Position numbers and translations under genes: made by a program. Positions 18,674-28,586 of a stretch of 64,000 bases of DNA are shown piece after piece. This DNA comes from Photobacterium profundum SS9 (GTDB lineage Bacteria > Pseudomonadota > Gammaproteobacteria > Enterobacterales > Vibrionaceae): positions 1,022,187 through 1,086,186 of the forward strand of contig NC_006370.1 of the NCBI RefSeq assembly GCF_000196255.1, read 5' to 3'. Numbering within the stretch: position 1 is the stretch's first letter; every line of letters starts with the position of its first letter. The notes under the pieces are model-generated. The model made no database searches. It was not told the DNA's origin and saw only the letters and a program-made list of their open reading frames with translations.

Positions 18674-20914
18674 ATGAGCTTTGATTTAGACGAAGATATC
18701 CTACAGGACTTTTTAATTGAAGCTGGGGAAATATTAGAGTTGCTTTCGGAGCAGCTCGTTGAGCTAGAGCGTAATCCTGATGATTCAGATTTGCTGAATG
18801 CTATTTTCCGTGGATTTCACACAGTAAAAGGCGGTGCTGGTTTTCTTTCTTTAGCTGAACTCGTTGATGCGTGCCACGGTGCGGAAAACGTGTTTGACTT
18901 ATTGCGAACCGGTAAACGAAAGATAACACCTGAACTGATGGATGTTATTCTTGAAGCGTTAGATGCCATCAACATCATGTTTGGGCAAGTTCAAGAGAGT
19001 AAGCCATTAGACCCAGCAAAGCAGAGTCTACTTGAAGCGATGCACCGTTTCAGTCAGCCGCCCACTGCACAAGAACTGACTCAGCCAATTGTTGCTGCTG
19101 AACCAGCTCTTGTTGTCGAAACACCCGTGTTATCACCTGTAACGCCACCAGTCGATCAGAGTAATACATCTGCTATCGCTGGCGATTCAGTCGATGATAT
19201 GACACAAGACGAATTTGATCGTCTGCTTGATGAACTTCACGGCCAAGGTATGAGCCCAACCGCTAGCCTAGATGTGCCAGACTCAGCACCTGCTGCTGGC
19301 ATAAGTGTGATTTCTCAAATTCAAGCAGAAAGCGGTGATATCACTGATGATGAATTTGAACGTTTACTGGATGAACTGCATGGTGTTGGGAACAGCCCTG
19401 TATTGAATCAAACTACGATGCCAGAATCGACGGCCAAGCCGATTCCCGTTGCAGCAGCTCCAAGAGAGGTAGGTGCTGGCGATGATGATTTAATGTCAGA
19501 TGATGAATTTGAACGTCTGTTAGATGAATTACATGGTAGTGGTAAAGGTCCGTCAGAAGAAGAATTAGAAGCTGCTACTAAATCTATTGAAACAATGATA
19601 GCTGAAAGTAATACGCCAGCTGTTACTCAACCATTACCTGTTATGCCTACTGCAAAGGTAGCTGCTGATGCGGTGATTTCTCAGCCAGTTGCTGAACGTA
19701 AATCTCAGCAAGTTATGCCTGAAAAAGTGAAACCGAAAGCCCAAGCAGATTCAACTGTGCGTGTAGAAACCTCAACGCTTGATAACATTATGAATATGGT
19801 GGGTGAGCTTGTTTTGGTTAGAAACCGTTTAGTCAGTTTAGGGCTAAACAATAATGACGAAGACATGTCAAAAGCGGTAGCTAACCTTGATGTAGTAACG
19901 GCTGATCTACAAGGTGCGGTAATGAAAACCCGCATGCAACCAATCAAGAAAGTCTTTGGTCGATTCCCACGCGTCGTACGAGATTTAGCACGTACCTTAA
20001 AGAAAGACATCGTGTTGGAAATGCGTGGTGAAGACACCGATCTTGATAAAAATTTGGTTGAAGCACTAGCGGATCCATTGGTTCACTTGGTGCGAAACTC
20101 TGTCGATCATGGTATCGAAATGCCAGATGTTCGTGCAAAAACAGGTAAGCCTCTTGTCGGTACTGTCTTACTATCAGCGTCTCAAGAAGGTGATCACATA
20201 TTGCTGACCATTGAAGACGATGGTGGTGGTATGGATGCTGACAGATTACGTGAAATTGCAGTCGAACGTGGTGTGATGGATGCCGATGCAGCCTCTCGAA
20301 TGTCAGATAACGAAGCCTATAACCTGATTTTTGCACCGGGGTTCTCGACCAAAAAAGAGATTTCAGATATCTCGGGTCGTGGTGTGGGTATGGACGTTGT
20401 TAAAACAGCGATTAACCAATTAAATGGTTCAATTTATATTGATTCCGCCTTAGGCAAAGGTACCCGAATTGATATTAAAGTGCCACTGACTCTAGCCATA
20501 CTTCCGACCTTGATGGTTGGCGTTTCTGAACAGCCTTTTGCATTGCCTTTAGCGAGTGTGAATGAGATCTTCCATTTAGATCTGCGTAAAACGAATAAAG
20601 TCGATGGGCAATTAACCATCATTGTGCGTGATAAAGCGATTCCACTGTTTTACCTCCAAGATTGGTTGTCGGGTAGTAGAGCAGCGATGAAGAGCGATCG
20701 TGTACATGGCCATGTTGTTATCGTGCAGATTGGTCACCAGCGTGTAGGCTTTGTGGTCGATACGTTAATTGGTCAAGAAGAAGTCGTGATAAAGCCTCTT
20801 GATGATTTACTTCAAGGTACGCCAGGTATGGCAGGTGCAACCATTACAAGTGATGGTCATATTGCACTTATTCTTGATGTGCCCAATTTATTAAAGCATT
20901 ACGCTGGCAACTAA
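18674..20914 (+). CDS. cheA: Chemotaxis histidine kinase CheA
   Basis: 746 residues. P1 phosphotransfer domain with His at residue 49 (GFHTVKGGAGF); a long Pro/Ala-rich linker (about 125-365) that lacks a recognisable globular P2 domain but holds three copies of an acidic helix motif (D-E-F-D/E-R-L-L-D-E-L-H-G) starting near residues 179, 225 and 276; dimerisation helix P3; P4 ATPase with the N box HLVRNSVDHGIE, G1 EDDGGGMD and G2 GRGVGMDVV; and a C-terminal CheW-like P5. The linker motifs may bind CheY in place of P2. Confidence 0.97.
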   Translation: MSFDLDEDILQDFLIEAGEILELLSEQLVELERNPDDSDLLNAIFRGFHTVKGGAGFLSLAELVDACHGAENVFDLLRTGKRKITPELMDVILEALDAINIMFGQVQESKPLDPAKQSLLEAMHRFSQPPTAQELTQPIVAAEPALVVETPVLSPVTPPVDQSNTSAIAGDSVDDMTQDEFDRLLDELHGQGMSPTASLDVPDSAPAAGISVISQIQAESGDITDDEFERLLDELHGVGNSPVLNQTTMPESTAKPIPVAAAPREVGAGDDDLMSDDEFERLLDELHGSGKGPSEEELEAATKSIETMIAESNTPAVTQPLPVMPTAKVAADAVISQPVAERKSQQVMPEKVKPKAQADSTVRVETSTLDNIMNMVGELVLVRNRLVSLGLNNNDEDMSKAVANLDVVTADLQGAVMKTRMQPIKKVFGRFPRVVRDLARTLKKDIVLEMRGEDTDLDKNLVEALADPLVHLVRNSVDHGIEMPDVRAKTGKPLVGTVLLSASQEGDHILLTIEDDGGGMDADRLREIAVERGVMDADAASRMSDNEAYNLIFAPGFSTKKEISDISGRGVGMDVVKTAINQLNGSIYIDSALGKGTRIDIKVPLTLAILPTLMVGVSEQPFALPLASVNEIFHLDLRKTNKVDGQLTIIVRDKAIPLFYLQDWLSGSRAAMKSDRVHGHVVIVQIGHQRVGFVVDTLIGQEEVVIKPLDDLLQGTPGMAGATITSDGHIALILDVPNLLKHYAGN

Positions 20915-20940
20915 TTAATCTGATCACTCATTATTATAAT

Positions 20941-20966
20941 GTTAGGGGCAAGGCAATGCCCCTAAC
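20941..20966. repeat. Perfect 10-bp stem hairpin between cheA and cheB
   Basis: GTTAGGGGCA and its exact reverse complement TGCCCCTAAC are separated by AGGCAA. There is no T run on either side, so it is not a classical terminator. It could be an attenuator, an RNA-processing site or an operator separating cheA from cheB expression. Confidence 0.75.
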
Positions 20967-21000
20967 CATTAAGATCAGGTAGATATGGGATTATAACTAC

Positions 21001-22185
21001 ATGACAGTTAAAGTTTTGGTGGTGGACGATTCCAGTTTTTTCCGTCGCCGAGTAAGTGAAATTATTAATGCAGATCCTCGTTTAGAGGTAATCGGCAATG
21101 CGGTTAATGGCAAAGAAGCTGTTGAATTAGTAAAGAAACTGCAACCAGACGTTATTACCATGGACATTGAAATGCCTGTAATGGATGGCATTACAGCGGT
21201 TCGGGAAATAATGAAGGTACTGCCTACGCCTATTCTAATGTTTTCATCGCTAACCCAGGAAGGGGCAAAGGCGACACTGGATGCATTAGATGCAGGTGCT
21301 TTAGACTTCTTGCCTAAGAAATTTGAAGATATTGCACGCAATCGCGATGAAGCAATTAGTCTGTTGCAAAAGCGTGTCGGCGAGTTAGCACGTAAACGCA
21401 TGTTTATGCGCCGCCCGCTAAGAACGACCCCCGCTGTTGCGCCTGCTAGCCGATATTCAGCACCTGTTAATGCGGCATTAACTCGCGAAGCTGCTTTAAC
21501 TACAGCAGCTCGAACAACAGCGGCTCGTGTAACGCCGACTTCGACGACTCGACAAACGATGCACTCTGCCGTAGCCGCGAAGCCAATGGCGCGCTTTAAA
21601 GCATCGGGTAAGAAATACCAATTGATGGCAATAGGTACGTCGACGGGAGGGCCTGTTGCATTGCAAAAAATATTAACGCAATTGCCTGCAAACTTTCCGT
21701 ATCCAATCGTATTAGTTCAACACATGCCCGCAACGTTTACTGCTGCATTTGCTGCTCGTTTGAATAATCTGAGCAAAATTAGTGTGAAAGAAGCAGAAGA
21801 CGGCGATACATTGCGTGCTGGTGTTGCTTATTTAGCACCAGGTGGCAAGCAAATGATGCTTGAAGGTAGACCTGGTTCTGCCCGCCTTCGCATATTGGAT
21901 GGCGGCGATCGCATGAACTATAAACCGTGTGTAGATGTGACATTTGGCTCTGCCGCTAAGGTTTATAACGATAAAGTATTGTCGATGATCCTTACTGGTA
22001 TGGGGGCGGATGGGCGTGAAGGTGCGCGAATGTTAAAAACGCATGGTTCAACCGTTTGGGCACAAGATGAAGAAAGTTGTGTGGTTTACGGTATGCCGCA
22101 AGCTGTTGCAAAAGCCGGTATCTCAACGGAAGATTTACCATTAGAACGTTTTGCGGAACGTATTTTAGTGGAAGTTGGACGGTAA
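21001..22185 (+). CDS. cheB: Chemotaxis protein-glutamate methylesterase/deamidase CheB
   Basis: Response regulator-esterase that removes methyl groups from chemoreceptors for adaptation. 394 residues: receiver domain 1-120 with Asp near 56 ([11 protein letters not shown]), an Ala/Thr/Arg-rich linker of about 70 residues that is longer than usual, then the catalytic domain with the triad segments [15 protein letters not shown] and LTGMGADG. Confidence 0.97.
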   Translation: MTVKVLVVDDSSFFRRRVSEIINADPRLEVIGNAVNGKEAVELVKKLQPDVITMDIEMPVMDGITAVREIMKVLPTPILMFSSLTQEGAKATLDALDAGALDFLPKKFEDIARNRDEAISLLQKRVGELARKRMFMRRPLRTTPAVAPASRYSAPVNAALTREAALTTAARTTAARVTPTSTTRQTMHSAVAAKPMARFKASGKKYQLMAIGTSTGGPVALQKILTQLPANFPYPIVLVQHMPATFTAAFAARLNNLSKISVKEAEDGDTLRAGVAYLAPGGKQMMLEGRPGSARLRILDGGDRMNYKPCVDVTFGSAAKVYNDKVLSMILTGMGADGREGARMLKTHGSTVWAQDEESCVVYGMPQAVAKAGISTEDLPLERFAERILVEVGR

Positions 22186-22195
22186 GGAGTCGGCT

Positions 22196-22975
22196 TTGAA
22201 AATCTGGAGCATAGCGAATCAAAAGGGTGGTGTCGGTAAAACGACCACGACAGTCACTCTTGCTGGTTTATTAAGTGAGCGGAAAAAACGTGTGTTATTA
22301 GTCGACACCGATCCGCATGCTTCGTTGACGACATATTTAAAGTTTGATTCAGACTCTGTGCCTGCAAGTCTTTTCGATTTATTTCAGCTGCCAGAGGTGA
22401 CTCGAAGCGCAGTACAGCCTTTGATTCTAAATACAGCGTTTGAAAATATTGATATTATACCGGCTCATATGTCTCTGGCGACCTTAGATCGCGTAATGGG
22501 AAGCCGTGGTGGTATGGGGTTAGTGCTTAAAAAAGCCTTGAATAGCCTAATCGACGATTATGATTATGTCTTGATTGATTGCCCTCCGGTATTAGGGGTA
22601 ATGATGGTGAATGCATTAGCGGCCAGTGATCGTATTTTGATCCCCGTTCAGACCGAATTTCTAGCCATGAAAGGGCTTGAACGTATGATGCGAACACTAC
22701 AGATTATGCAAAAGTCACGTCCATCAGGTTTTAAGGTAAGCATTGTGCCCACGATGTACGACAAACGTACACGCGCCTCATTGCAGACATTACAAGAATT
22801 AAAAATGCGCTTTCCTGATCAAATATGGGCATCAGCAGTACCGATAGATACGAAGTTTCGTGATGCAAGTATGAAGCATATGCCACCGTCACTGTTTGCG
22901 CGTAATTGTCGTGGTGTTTTTGCGTATAAAACATTATTAAATTATTTAGAGCGGTTGGATCAAGATGAACGATAA
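22196..22975 (+). CDS. parC: ParA-like polar chemotaxis localisation ATPase ParC
   Basis: 259 residues. TTG start at 22196 chosen for the AAGGAG six to eight bases upstream and the N terminus MKIWSIANQKGGVGKTTT, which puts the Walker A motif at the usual position. In Vibrio the ParA homologue encoded inside the chemotaxis operon recruits chemotaxis arrays to the old pole. The position between cheB and the ParP-like gene supports this role over plasmid or chromosome partitioning. Overlaps parP by 11 bases. Confidence 0.88.
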   Translation: MKIWSIANQKGGVGKTTTTVTLAGLLSERKKRVLLVDTDPHASLTTYLKFDSDSVPASLFDLFQLPEVTRSAVQPLILNTAFENIDIIPAHMSLATLDRVMGSRGGMGLVLKKALNSLIDDYDYVLIDCPPVLGVMMVNALAASDRILIPVQTEFLAMKGLERMMRTLQIMQKSRPSGFKVSIVPTMYDKRTRASLQTLQELKMRFPDQIWASAVPIDTKFRDASMKHMPPSLFARNCRGVFAYKTLLNYLERLDQDER

Positions 22976-24086
22976 AAGTCGTTTATCCAGTGAACAAGCG
23001 CTGGATGATTATTTTAATGATTTACTGGAAGAGCCTTCTGTTGTTGAAGATGACGTCGTCTCTGATGAAACCAGTATTCCTTTTGATTTTGAGCAATTGG
23101 CTGAATCGAGAGGTAACGATACTGGTACTCAATTAGAGTCAGCATCTTCTGTTTTAGCTGAGCAACCTATTTTAGCCGATGTAGAACGCAAGTCGAAAAA
23201 AACACCTCAAGGGCTAGACTGGACATCTGCATCAAAACCAGAGCCAGTGCTCACAGTAAGAGCACAACCTGCAAGTCTTAGTGAACATGTATTACCTGAA
23301 TCACCTCGCGCTTTTGAAAAAGAGGCATCGTGTGACGAACATTTTGCAGAATTGGGTAGTGTTCAGCGATTGTTGAGTCAAATGACATCGATATCGACAG
23401 ACTCTGAGGTTGAGGTTGAAATAGAAACAGAGCGTGTTAGTACCGCAGAGATTGACGCCGAATTATTGACGGTGACACAACACGATCCGGAATTTGCTAT
23501 ATCTGATGATATTGATCTAATAATTAGTGAATCAGTATCTGAAAAAGCTGACATTAATACAGATACAGATACAGATGTTGCTGCTCAAGTGGAAGCCGGT
23601 GGTGAACAACCGCCAGAGCAATGGTATCAGTTAGATAAAGAACAAGATTTTCAAGCGTTATTTTTTGAAGTCTGTGGTGTTACCTTTGCGGTGGCATTGA
23701 CTGAGCTTGGTGGTATCCACCAAATGATGGATTTAAACCGTCTAATGGGGCGGCCAGCTTGGTATCTTGGCTTGCTTACCAGCAAAGAGCAGCAATTCGA
23801 TGTGGTTGATACTGCTCGCTGGGTGATGGCAGACAAACTGCAAAATGACGATTATAAAGATGATTTTAGTTATATCGTGATGTTAGGTGACAGTAAATGG
23901 GGTTTGGCTTGTGATAAGCTCCATGGAACTGAAGTACTGACTTCACAAAGTGTTCGGTGGAGGGAGAAGGCGGGAAAACGCCCTTGGCTTGCCGGTATGG
24001 TTAAAGAAAAAATGTGTGCTCTAATTCATGTTAATGCTCTCATCTCGATGTTAAATGAGGGGTTAGATGTTAAAAGTATTGTATGA
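22965..24086 (+). CDS. parP: CheW-like chemotaxis array protein ParP
   Basis: 373 residues. The first ~220 residues are acidic, Pro/Ser/Thr-rich and probably unstructured, with an in-frame (Thr-Asp) hexanucleotide microsatellite near residue 200; the last ~140 residues form a CheW-like domain (YQLDKEQDFQALFFEVCGVT... LINVNALISMLN-type ending). In Vibrio ParP couples ParC to CheA and stabilises the polar array. The start overlaps parC. Assignment rests on architecture and on position between parC and cheW. Confidence 0.85.
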   Translation: MNDKSRLSSEQALDDYFNDLLEEPSVVEDDVVSDETSIPFDFEQLAESRGNDTGTQLESASSVLAEQPILADVERKSKKTPQGLDWTSASKPEPVLTVRAQPASLSEHVLPESPRAFEKEASCDEHFAELGSVQRLLSQMTSISTDSEVEVEIETERVSTAEIDAELLTVTQHDPEFAISDDIDLIISESVSEKADINTDTDTDVAAQVEAGGEQPPEQWYQLDKEQDFQALFFEVCGVTFAVALTELGGIHQMMDLNRLMGRPAWYLGLLTSKEQQFDVVDTARWVMADKLQNDDYKDDFSYIVMLGDSKWGLACDKLHGTEVLTSQSVRWREKAGKRPWLAGMVKEKMCALIHVNALISMLNEGLDVKSIV

Positions 24087-24109
24087 GCGTGAGACTAAAA
24101 GGAAACAGT

Positions 24110-24604
24110 ATGTCGCAGGTTAGCGTAGCCGAGATCCAAAAAGAAGACGGCACCGATCAAGTTTTACAGTGGGTTACTTTCCAGTTGGAATCAGAAACCT
24201 ATGGTATTAATGTAATGCAGGTACGTGAAGTATTACGTTATTCAGAAATTGCGCCTGTACCCGGTGCACCTGATTATGTGATAGGTATTATTAATTTACG
24301 TGGTAATGTTGTCACAGTGATCGACACGCGTTCTCGCTTTGGTTTAATGCCGGGTGAAATTTCTGATAATACCCGTATTGTGATTATTGAAGCTGACAAG
24401 CAAGTGATTGGTATTTTAGTCGATAGTGTAGCGGAAGTTGTTTATCTACGTAGCTCTGAAATTGATAGCACGCCGAGTGTTGGTACGGAAGAGAGCTCGA
24501 AATTTATTCAAGGCGTAAGTAACCGTGACGGAGAGCTACTTATTCTCGTTGATCTGAATAAATTATTATCAGATGACGAATGGGACGAGATGGCCTACTT
24601 ATAA
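24110..24604 (+). CDS. cheW: Chemotaxis coupling protein CheW
   Basis: Adaptor linking receptors to CheA. 164 residues; ATG at 24110 has AAGGAA seven bases upstream, whereas the ATG at 24083 lacks one and overlaps parP. The conserved core (FQLESETYGINVMQVREVLR, VIGIINLRGNVVTVIDTR) spans nearly the whole protein. Confidence 0.97.
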   Translation: MSQVSVAEIQKEDGTDQVLQWVTFQLESETYGINVMQVREVLRYSEIAPVPGAPDYVIGIINLRGNVVTVIDTRSRFGLMPGEISDNTRIVIIEADKQVIGILVDSVAEVVYLRSSEIDSTPSVGTEESSKFIQGVSNRDGELLILVDLNKLLSDDEWDEMAYL

Positions 24605-25038
24605 TGCTTAGCCAGATTATGTCTTGGCTACCTGTTGCGTTTTCGCTGTTTACAATTATTTTTGCGATTGTTATGGTGCGCAGAGAACGCGCAGCTCGCC
24701 AAGCGTTAGAAATGAAATTTTCAGCGATTGAAGTTGTGCTAAAAAATGCCCGTCAACAGCAAGAAAGCTTTTCTAAACAATTTAACGAATTGCGCGCTGG
24801 TACGATGGGTATGAGCCAAAAGATGGCAGATATGGCACAGCAGCTTGAAGATCTTTCAGATCGACAAGGTGAGATGGCGATGCAAGATCCTGAAGGTAAG
24901 CTCTATAGCCGAGCCAGTAAAATGGTTGAGTTAGGTGCTGACGTTAATGAGCTCATGCAAGAGTGTGATTTACCTAAAGCGGAAGCAGAATTATTGCTTC
25001 GACTTCAGCAGAAAATGACACCGTCAAGGCGTAGATAA
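24604..25038 (+). CDS. DUF2802 family protein of the chemotaxis operon
   Basis: 144 residues of unknown function. One N-terminal membrane helix (about residues 6-24), then a coiled-coil segment with Gln/Glu/Met heptads, and a C-terminal conserved block (YSRASKMVELGADVNELMQECDLPKAEAELLLRL). The ATG shares a base with the cheW stop (TAATG), so it is translated with cheW and probably serves the flagellar or chemotaxis apparatus. It ends the cluster, just before a terminator. Confidence 0.75.
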   Translation: MLSQIMSWLPVAFSLFTIIFAIVMVRRERAARQALEMKFSAIEVVLKNARQQQESFSKQFNELRAGTMGMSQKMADMAQQLEDLSDRQGEMAMQDPEGKLYSRASKMVELGADVNELMQECDLPKAEAELLLRLQQKMTPSRRR

Positions 25039-25089
25039 TCGCATCTAATGACTCATTGATAATGAACGTTAATGTGATATGAATAATTA

Positions 25090-25117
25090 AAACCTCTCCC
25101 TCTTGGGAGGGGTTTTT
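25090..25117 (+). terminator. Rho-independent terminator of the chemotaxis operon
   Basis: AACCTCTCCC, a TCTT loop and GGGAGGGGTT (one G-T pair) followed by a T run. It closes the long flhA-cheW transcript about 50 bases after the last stop codon. Confidence 0.92.
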
Positions 25118-25667
25118 TCGTTTATAGCGATATGGAATTGGTATAAGTGCAGAATTCAAGTAAGAAACAGATGAGTCGCGGAATTATTATTTTTAGGACT
25201 TTCTTGCTTTGTGTCCAAAAAAAAATGATTTTACGCTAATATTTTAATAGGACTTTATTACGGTATTGAATGATTTTAACAGATTTTAAAGTACATAAGT
25301 GATGCACTAGCATCCAATGGCGAGTGCCTTAATTTGCAACTTCTGTAGGTAAGTGTAAAGGAATATTTCTTGTTGGTTTAACATTTGAATTCGTGAATGC
25401 AGTTGTTATTCAAATTACATGTTGCAGTAACGTTAATCGATTGAGATTTGACAAAAAAAACGTATAAGATTGCACTTTTTTAGGTTGCTGTTGTCTATCT
25501 TTATTGGCGTTTTTTACTATAGGGGTAGTTGTAGTGTGAAAGATGCGTACCCACATCACATTTACTTAGGTTTATCCGAAATCTATGCAACGTAGCGTCT
25601 AACAAAAATGAAGGCCGATGTGGTAATATGCGAGATTAATTGTGTCACTTAGGATGCATCATTTCAT
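25118..25667. other. Intergenic region before ccmA
   Basis: About 550 AT-rich bases without a convincing open frame. It must hold the ccm operon promoter, but I cannot fix one: a TTGACA at about 25447 lacks a -10 at the right spacing. A loosely FNR-like sequence (TTGAGATTTGACAA) nearby has two mismatches and is not claimed. Confidence 0.5.
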
Positions 25668-26318
25668 ATGCTGTCAGTAGAAGAACTAAGTTGTGTTCGC
25701 GATGAGCGTGTACTGTTTGATAATTTGAGTTTTACGATTTCTTCTGGAGAGCTAATCCAGATAGAAGGCCACAACGGTGCCGGTAAAACCACATTATTAA
25801 GAATTATTGCTGGTTTAGGGCGTGCTGATAGTGGGCAGGTATGCTGGAAAAGTGAAGGTATTGAGTCTGCTCGTGAAGATTATTATCAAGACTTGTTGTT
25901 TTTAGGACACCAAACAGGTGTAAAGCGAGAGCTGACAGCTTACGAAAATTTAGCATTCTTTCAAGCCATGCATAATGAAAGTATTGACCAAGACATGAGT
26001 GGAAAGCCCCCCGTGCTTGGTGATGAAAGCTTATGGCAAGCGCTAGCACAAGTTGGTCTTGCTGGGCGTGAAGATGTACTTGCTGGGCAATTATCTGCTG
26101 GGCAACAACGGCGTGTTGCACTCGCAAGATTATGGATTAGCAACCATAAATTATGGATTCTTGATGAACCTCTTACTGCCATTGATAAGCAAGGTGTAAA
26201 AGTGTTAGAAAGCCTGTTCCTTTCTCATGTAGAACGAGGGGGTATTGTTTTGCTGACAACACACCAAGACATGTTTGCAGACAGCAACCATTTACGAAAA
26301 ATCAAGCTAGGGCAGTAA
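25668..26318 (+). CDS. ccmA: Cytochrome c maturation ABC transporter ATPase CcmA
   Basis: ATPase that, with CcmB, drives release of holo-CcmE in System I cytochrome c biogenesis. 216 residues: Walker [13 protein letters not shown] signature [14 protein letters not shown], Walker B LWILDEP. Starts the ccm operon; ccmB follows after five bases. Confidence 0.97.
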   Translation: MLSVEELSCVRDERVLFDNLSFTISSGELIQIEGHNGAGKTTLLRIIAGLGRADSGQVCWKSEGIESAREDYYQDLLFLGHQTGVKRELTAYENLAFFQAMHNESIDQDMSGKPPVLGDESLWQALAQVGLAGREDVLAGQLSAGQQRRVALARLWISNHKLWILDEPLTAIDKQGVKVLESLFLSHVERGGIVLLTTHQDMFADSNHLRKIKLGQ

Positions 26319-26323
26319 CAAGG

Positions 26324-26992
26324 ATGATAAAAGCTATTACTCAAGTGGTGCGACGTGAATTACTCATCGCGTTTCGACGTCAAGCTGACGTTTTTAATCC
26401 ACTGTGGTTCTTCATCATCGTGATTACGTTATTTCCGTTAAGCGTTGGTCCAGAGCCGAATTTATTAGCGCGTATTGCGCCTGGCATAGTATGGGTTGCA
26501 GCGTTACTGGCTGCATTGTTATCACTAGAACGTTTATTTCGTGATGATTTTGTCGACGGTTCGCTAGAGCAAATGTTACTAATGCCGACACCTTTACCAG
26601 TATTAGCGTTAGCGAAAATGATCGCGCATTGGTTGTTAACGGGTGTGCCGTTGTTGATTATTAGCCCGCTGTTAGCGATTTTATTGTCGTTAGATTGGGT
26701 AACTTGGAAAGCGGTCGTACTGACATTACTTATCGGTACCCCAACATTGAGCTTTTTAGGTGCCATTGGTGTAGCACTAACAGTTGGCTTGAGAAAAGGT
26801 GGTGTTTTATTGAGCCTTCTTATCTTGCCGCTATATATACCCGTACTTATCTTTGCAACCTCAGCGATTGAAGCGGCAAGTTTAGGTATGCCATATAATG
26901 GGCAACTCGCGTTAATGGGAGCAATGTTGGTGGGTTCGGCAACCTTATCTCCTTTCGCTGTGGCGGCATCTTTACGTATAAGTGTGAATTAA
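26324..26992 (+). CDS. ccmB: Heme exporter membrane protein CcmB
   Basis: 222 residues with six membrane helices and the family start TQVVRRELLIAFRRQADVFNPLWFF. Partners CcmA. A 166-base gap before ccmC is wider than elsewhere in the operon and contains no visible terminator. Confidence 0.97.
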   Translation: MIKAITQVVRRELLIAFRRQADVFNPLWFFIIVITLFPLSVGPEPNLLARIAPGIVWVAALLAALLSLERLFRDDFVDGSLEQMLLMPTPLPVLALAKMIAHWLLTGVPLLIISPLLAILLSLDWVTWKAVVLTLLIGTPTLSFLGAIGVALTVGLRKGGVLLSLLILPLYIPVLIFATSAIEAASLGMPYNGQLALMGAMLVGSATLSPFAVAASLRISVN

Positions 26993-27158
26993 CGAATATT
27001 GAATTTATGAGGGAGAACCATTTATTGAGCAAAGACAATGAATGGTGAATCAGAAGTGTAAATAACCAAACAGAGGTATTTATCTTTTAACCCCCAGCAT
27101 GAAAGATGCATTTAGATTTGCAACGTACTTACAACTATAAACTGAATAGAGTGGACTT

Positions 27159-27890
27159 ATGTGGAAGTGGTTACATCCCTACGCTAAAGCTGAAAATTGC
27201 TACCGCTTATGCGGCAAGTTATTACCATGGTTTTCTATTATTGCCTTTTCCTCCCTGATTGTAGGATCTATATGGGGGTTAATGTTCGCACCTACAGATT
27301 ATCAGCAAGGTGATAGTTTCCGTATCATCTATTTGCATGTACCTGCCGCAATGTTGTCGATGGGGGCATATTTATCAATGGCCATTGCTGCATTTATTGG
27401 TCTGGTATGGCAAGTGAAAATGTCTGATATGGCAGCTGCTGCCATGGCACCTATTGGCGCTGTTTTTACCTTTATAGCCTTACTAACCGGCGCTATCTGG
27501 GGCAAGCCTATGTGGGGTGCTTGGTGGGTATGGGATGCGCGTTTAACATCAGAACTCATTCTTCTTTTCTTATATCTTGGTGTTATTGCACTTCATAGTG
27601 CGTTTGATGATCAAAAAACAGCGGCAAAAGCAGCGGGTATTTTAGCGATTGTTGGTGTGATTAACCTACCGATTATTCACTACTCGGTTGAGTGGTGGAA
27701 TACGCTGCATCAAGGTGCAACGATTAGCAAATTTGAAAAACCATCAATGGATTCCAGCATGCTCTGGCCTTTACTGATCAATGTGATTGGTTTCGGATGT
27801 TTCTTTGGTGCTGTGACGTTAGTACGTCTCCGTAATGAAATTATTGCCCGTGAAAGTCATCGACCTTGGGTACGTAACTTAGTGAAGTGA
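27159..27890 (+). CDS. ccmC: Heme lyase/export protein CcmC
   Basis: 243 residues, six membrane helices and the Trp-rich periplasmic motif WGKPMWGAWWVWDARLTS that binds heme in this family. Two flanking histidines of the heme site (YLHVPAAM and IIHYSVEWW) are present. CcmC passes heme to CcmE. Confidence 0.97.
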   Translation: MWKWLHPYAKAENCYRLCGKLLPWFSIIAFSSLIVGSIWGLMFAPTDYQQGDSFRIIYLHVPAAMLSMGAYLSMAIAAFIGLVWQVKMSDMAAAAMAPIGAVFTFIALLTGAIWGKPMWGAWWVWDARLTSELILLFLYLGVIALHSAFDDQKTAAKAAGILAIVGVINLPIIHYSVEWWNTLHQGATISKFEKPSMDSSMLWPLLINVIGFGCFFGAVTLVRLRNEIIARESHRPWVRNLVK

Positions 27891-27897
27891 GGCCAAG

Positions 27898-28104
27898 ATG
27901 CATTTTGAATCATTCAGTGACTTTTTAGCGATGGGAGGGTATGCATCATATGTATGGGGTGCATACGGAATTTCGACTATCGCATTACTATGGATTTTAT
28001 TGTCGAGCCTAAATAGAAGAAAGCGCCTACTGGCGGATATACATAATAAAATGGCTCGAGAGCAACGAATTGAAGAAGCTAAAAAATTGGAGAACACACT
28101 ATGA
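27898..28104 (+). CDS. ccmD: Heme exporter small subunit CcmD
   Basis: 68 residues: one membrane helix (about 18-40, [20 protein letters not shown]) and a basic, charged C-terminal tail, as in CcmD, which helps release holo-CcmE from CcmABC. Overlaps ccmE by four bases. Confidence 0.93.
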   Translation: MHFESFSDFLAMGGYASYVWGAYGISTIALLWILLSSLNRRKRLLADIHNKMAREQRIEEAKKLENTL

Positions 28105-28586
28105 ATCCGAGACGTAAAAAGCGCCTGACGTTAGCTGTAGCGCTTGTCTTTGGCCTCGGCGCAACCATTGGTCTAATGCTATATGCATTAAGCCAAAATA
28201 TGGATTTGTTTTATACACCGACAGAGTTAGTGCAGGGTAAACCTGACGGTACTAAACCTGAAGTAGGTCAGCGACTGCGGATTGGCGGCATGGTGGTTGA
28301 AGGGTCTGTAAAGCGTGACCCACAGTCATTAATCGTTACATTCGAGGTTGCAGATGTTGGTCCTGCTGTCACGATTACGTATAACGGTATTTTGCCTGAT
28401 CTATTCCGTGAAGGGCAGGGTATTGTTGCTCAAGGCGTGTTGGTTAACTCGACAACGATTGAAGCGCATGAAGTGTTAGCAAAACACGATGAAGAATACA
28501 TGCCTCCTGAAATTGCTGAAGCGATGAAGAAGACACATGAACCTCTTCAATATTCAGATGAACAAAAACAAGGTCGTGTTCAATGA
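28101..28586 (+). CDS. ccmE: Periplasmic heme chaperone CcmE
   Basis: 161 residues, N-terminal membrane anchor (about 9-30), then an OB-fold domain. The heme-attaching His lies in [13 protein letters not shown] near residue 131, followed by the conserved Tyr. Overlaps ccmD and ccmF by four bases each. Confidence 0.97.
   Translation: MNPRRKKRLTLAVALVFGLGATIGLMLYALSQNMDLFYTPTELVQGKPDGTKPEVGQRLRIGGMVVEGSVKRDPQSLIVTFEVADVGPAVTITYNGILPDLFREGQGIVAQGVLVNSTTIEAHEVLAKHDEEYMPPEIAEAMKKTHEPLQYSDEQKQGRVQ

Noticed and set aside
22196..22975. ParA-like gene as a plasmid or chromosome partition gene
   Set aside because: It lacks a ParB neighbour and parS-like sites, and sits inside the chemotaxis operon between cheB and parP.
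25440..25465. FNR-like sequence and a TTGACA hexamer upstream of ccmA
   Set aside because: The FNR match has two mismatches in one half-site, and no -10 element is found at 16-18 bases from TTGACA.
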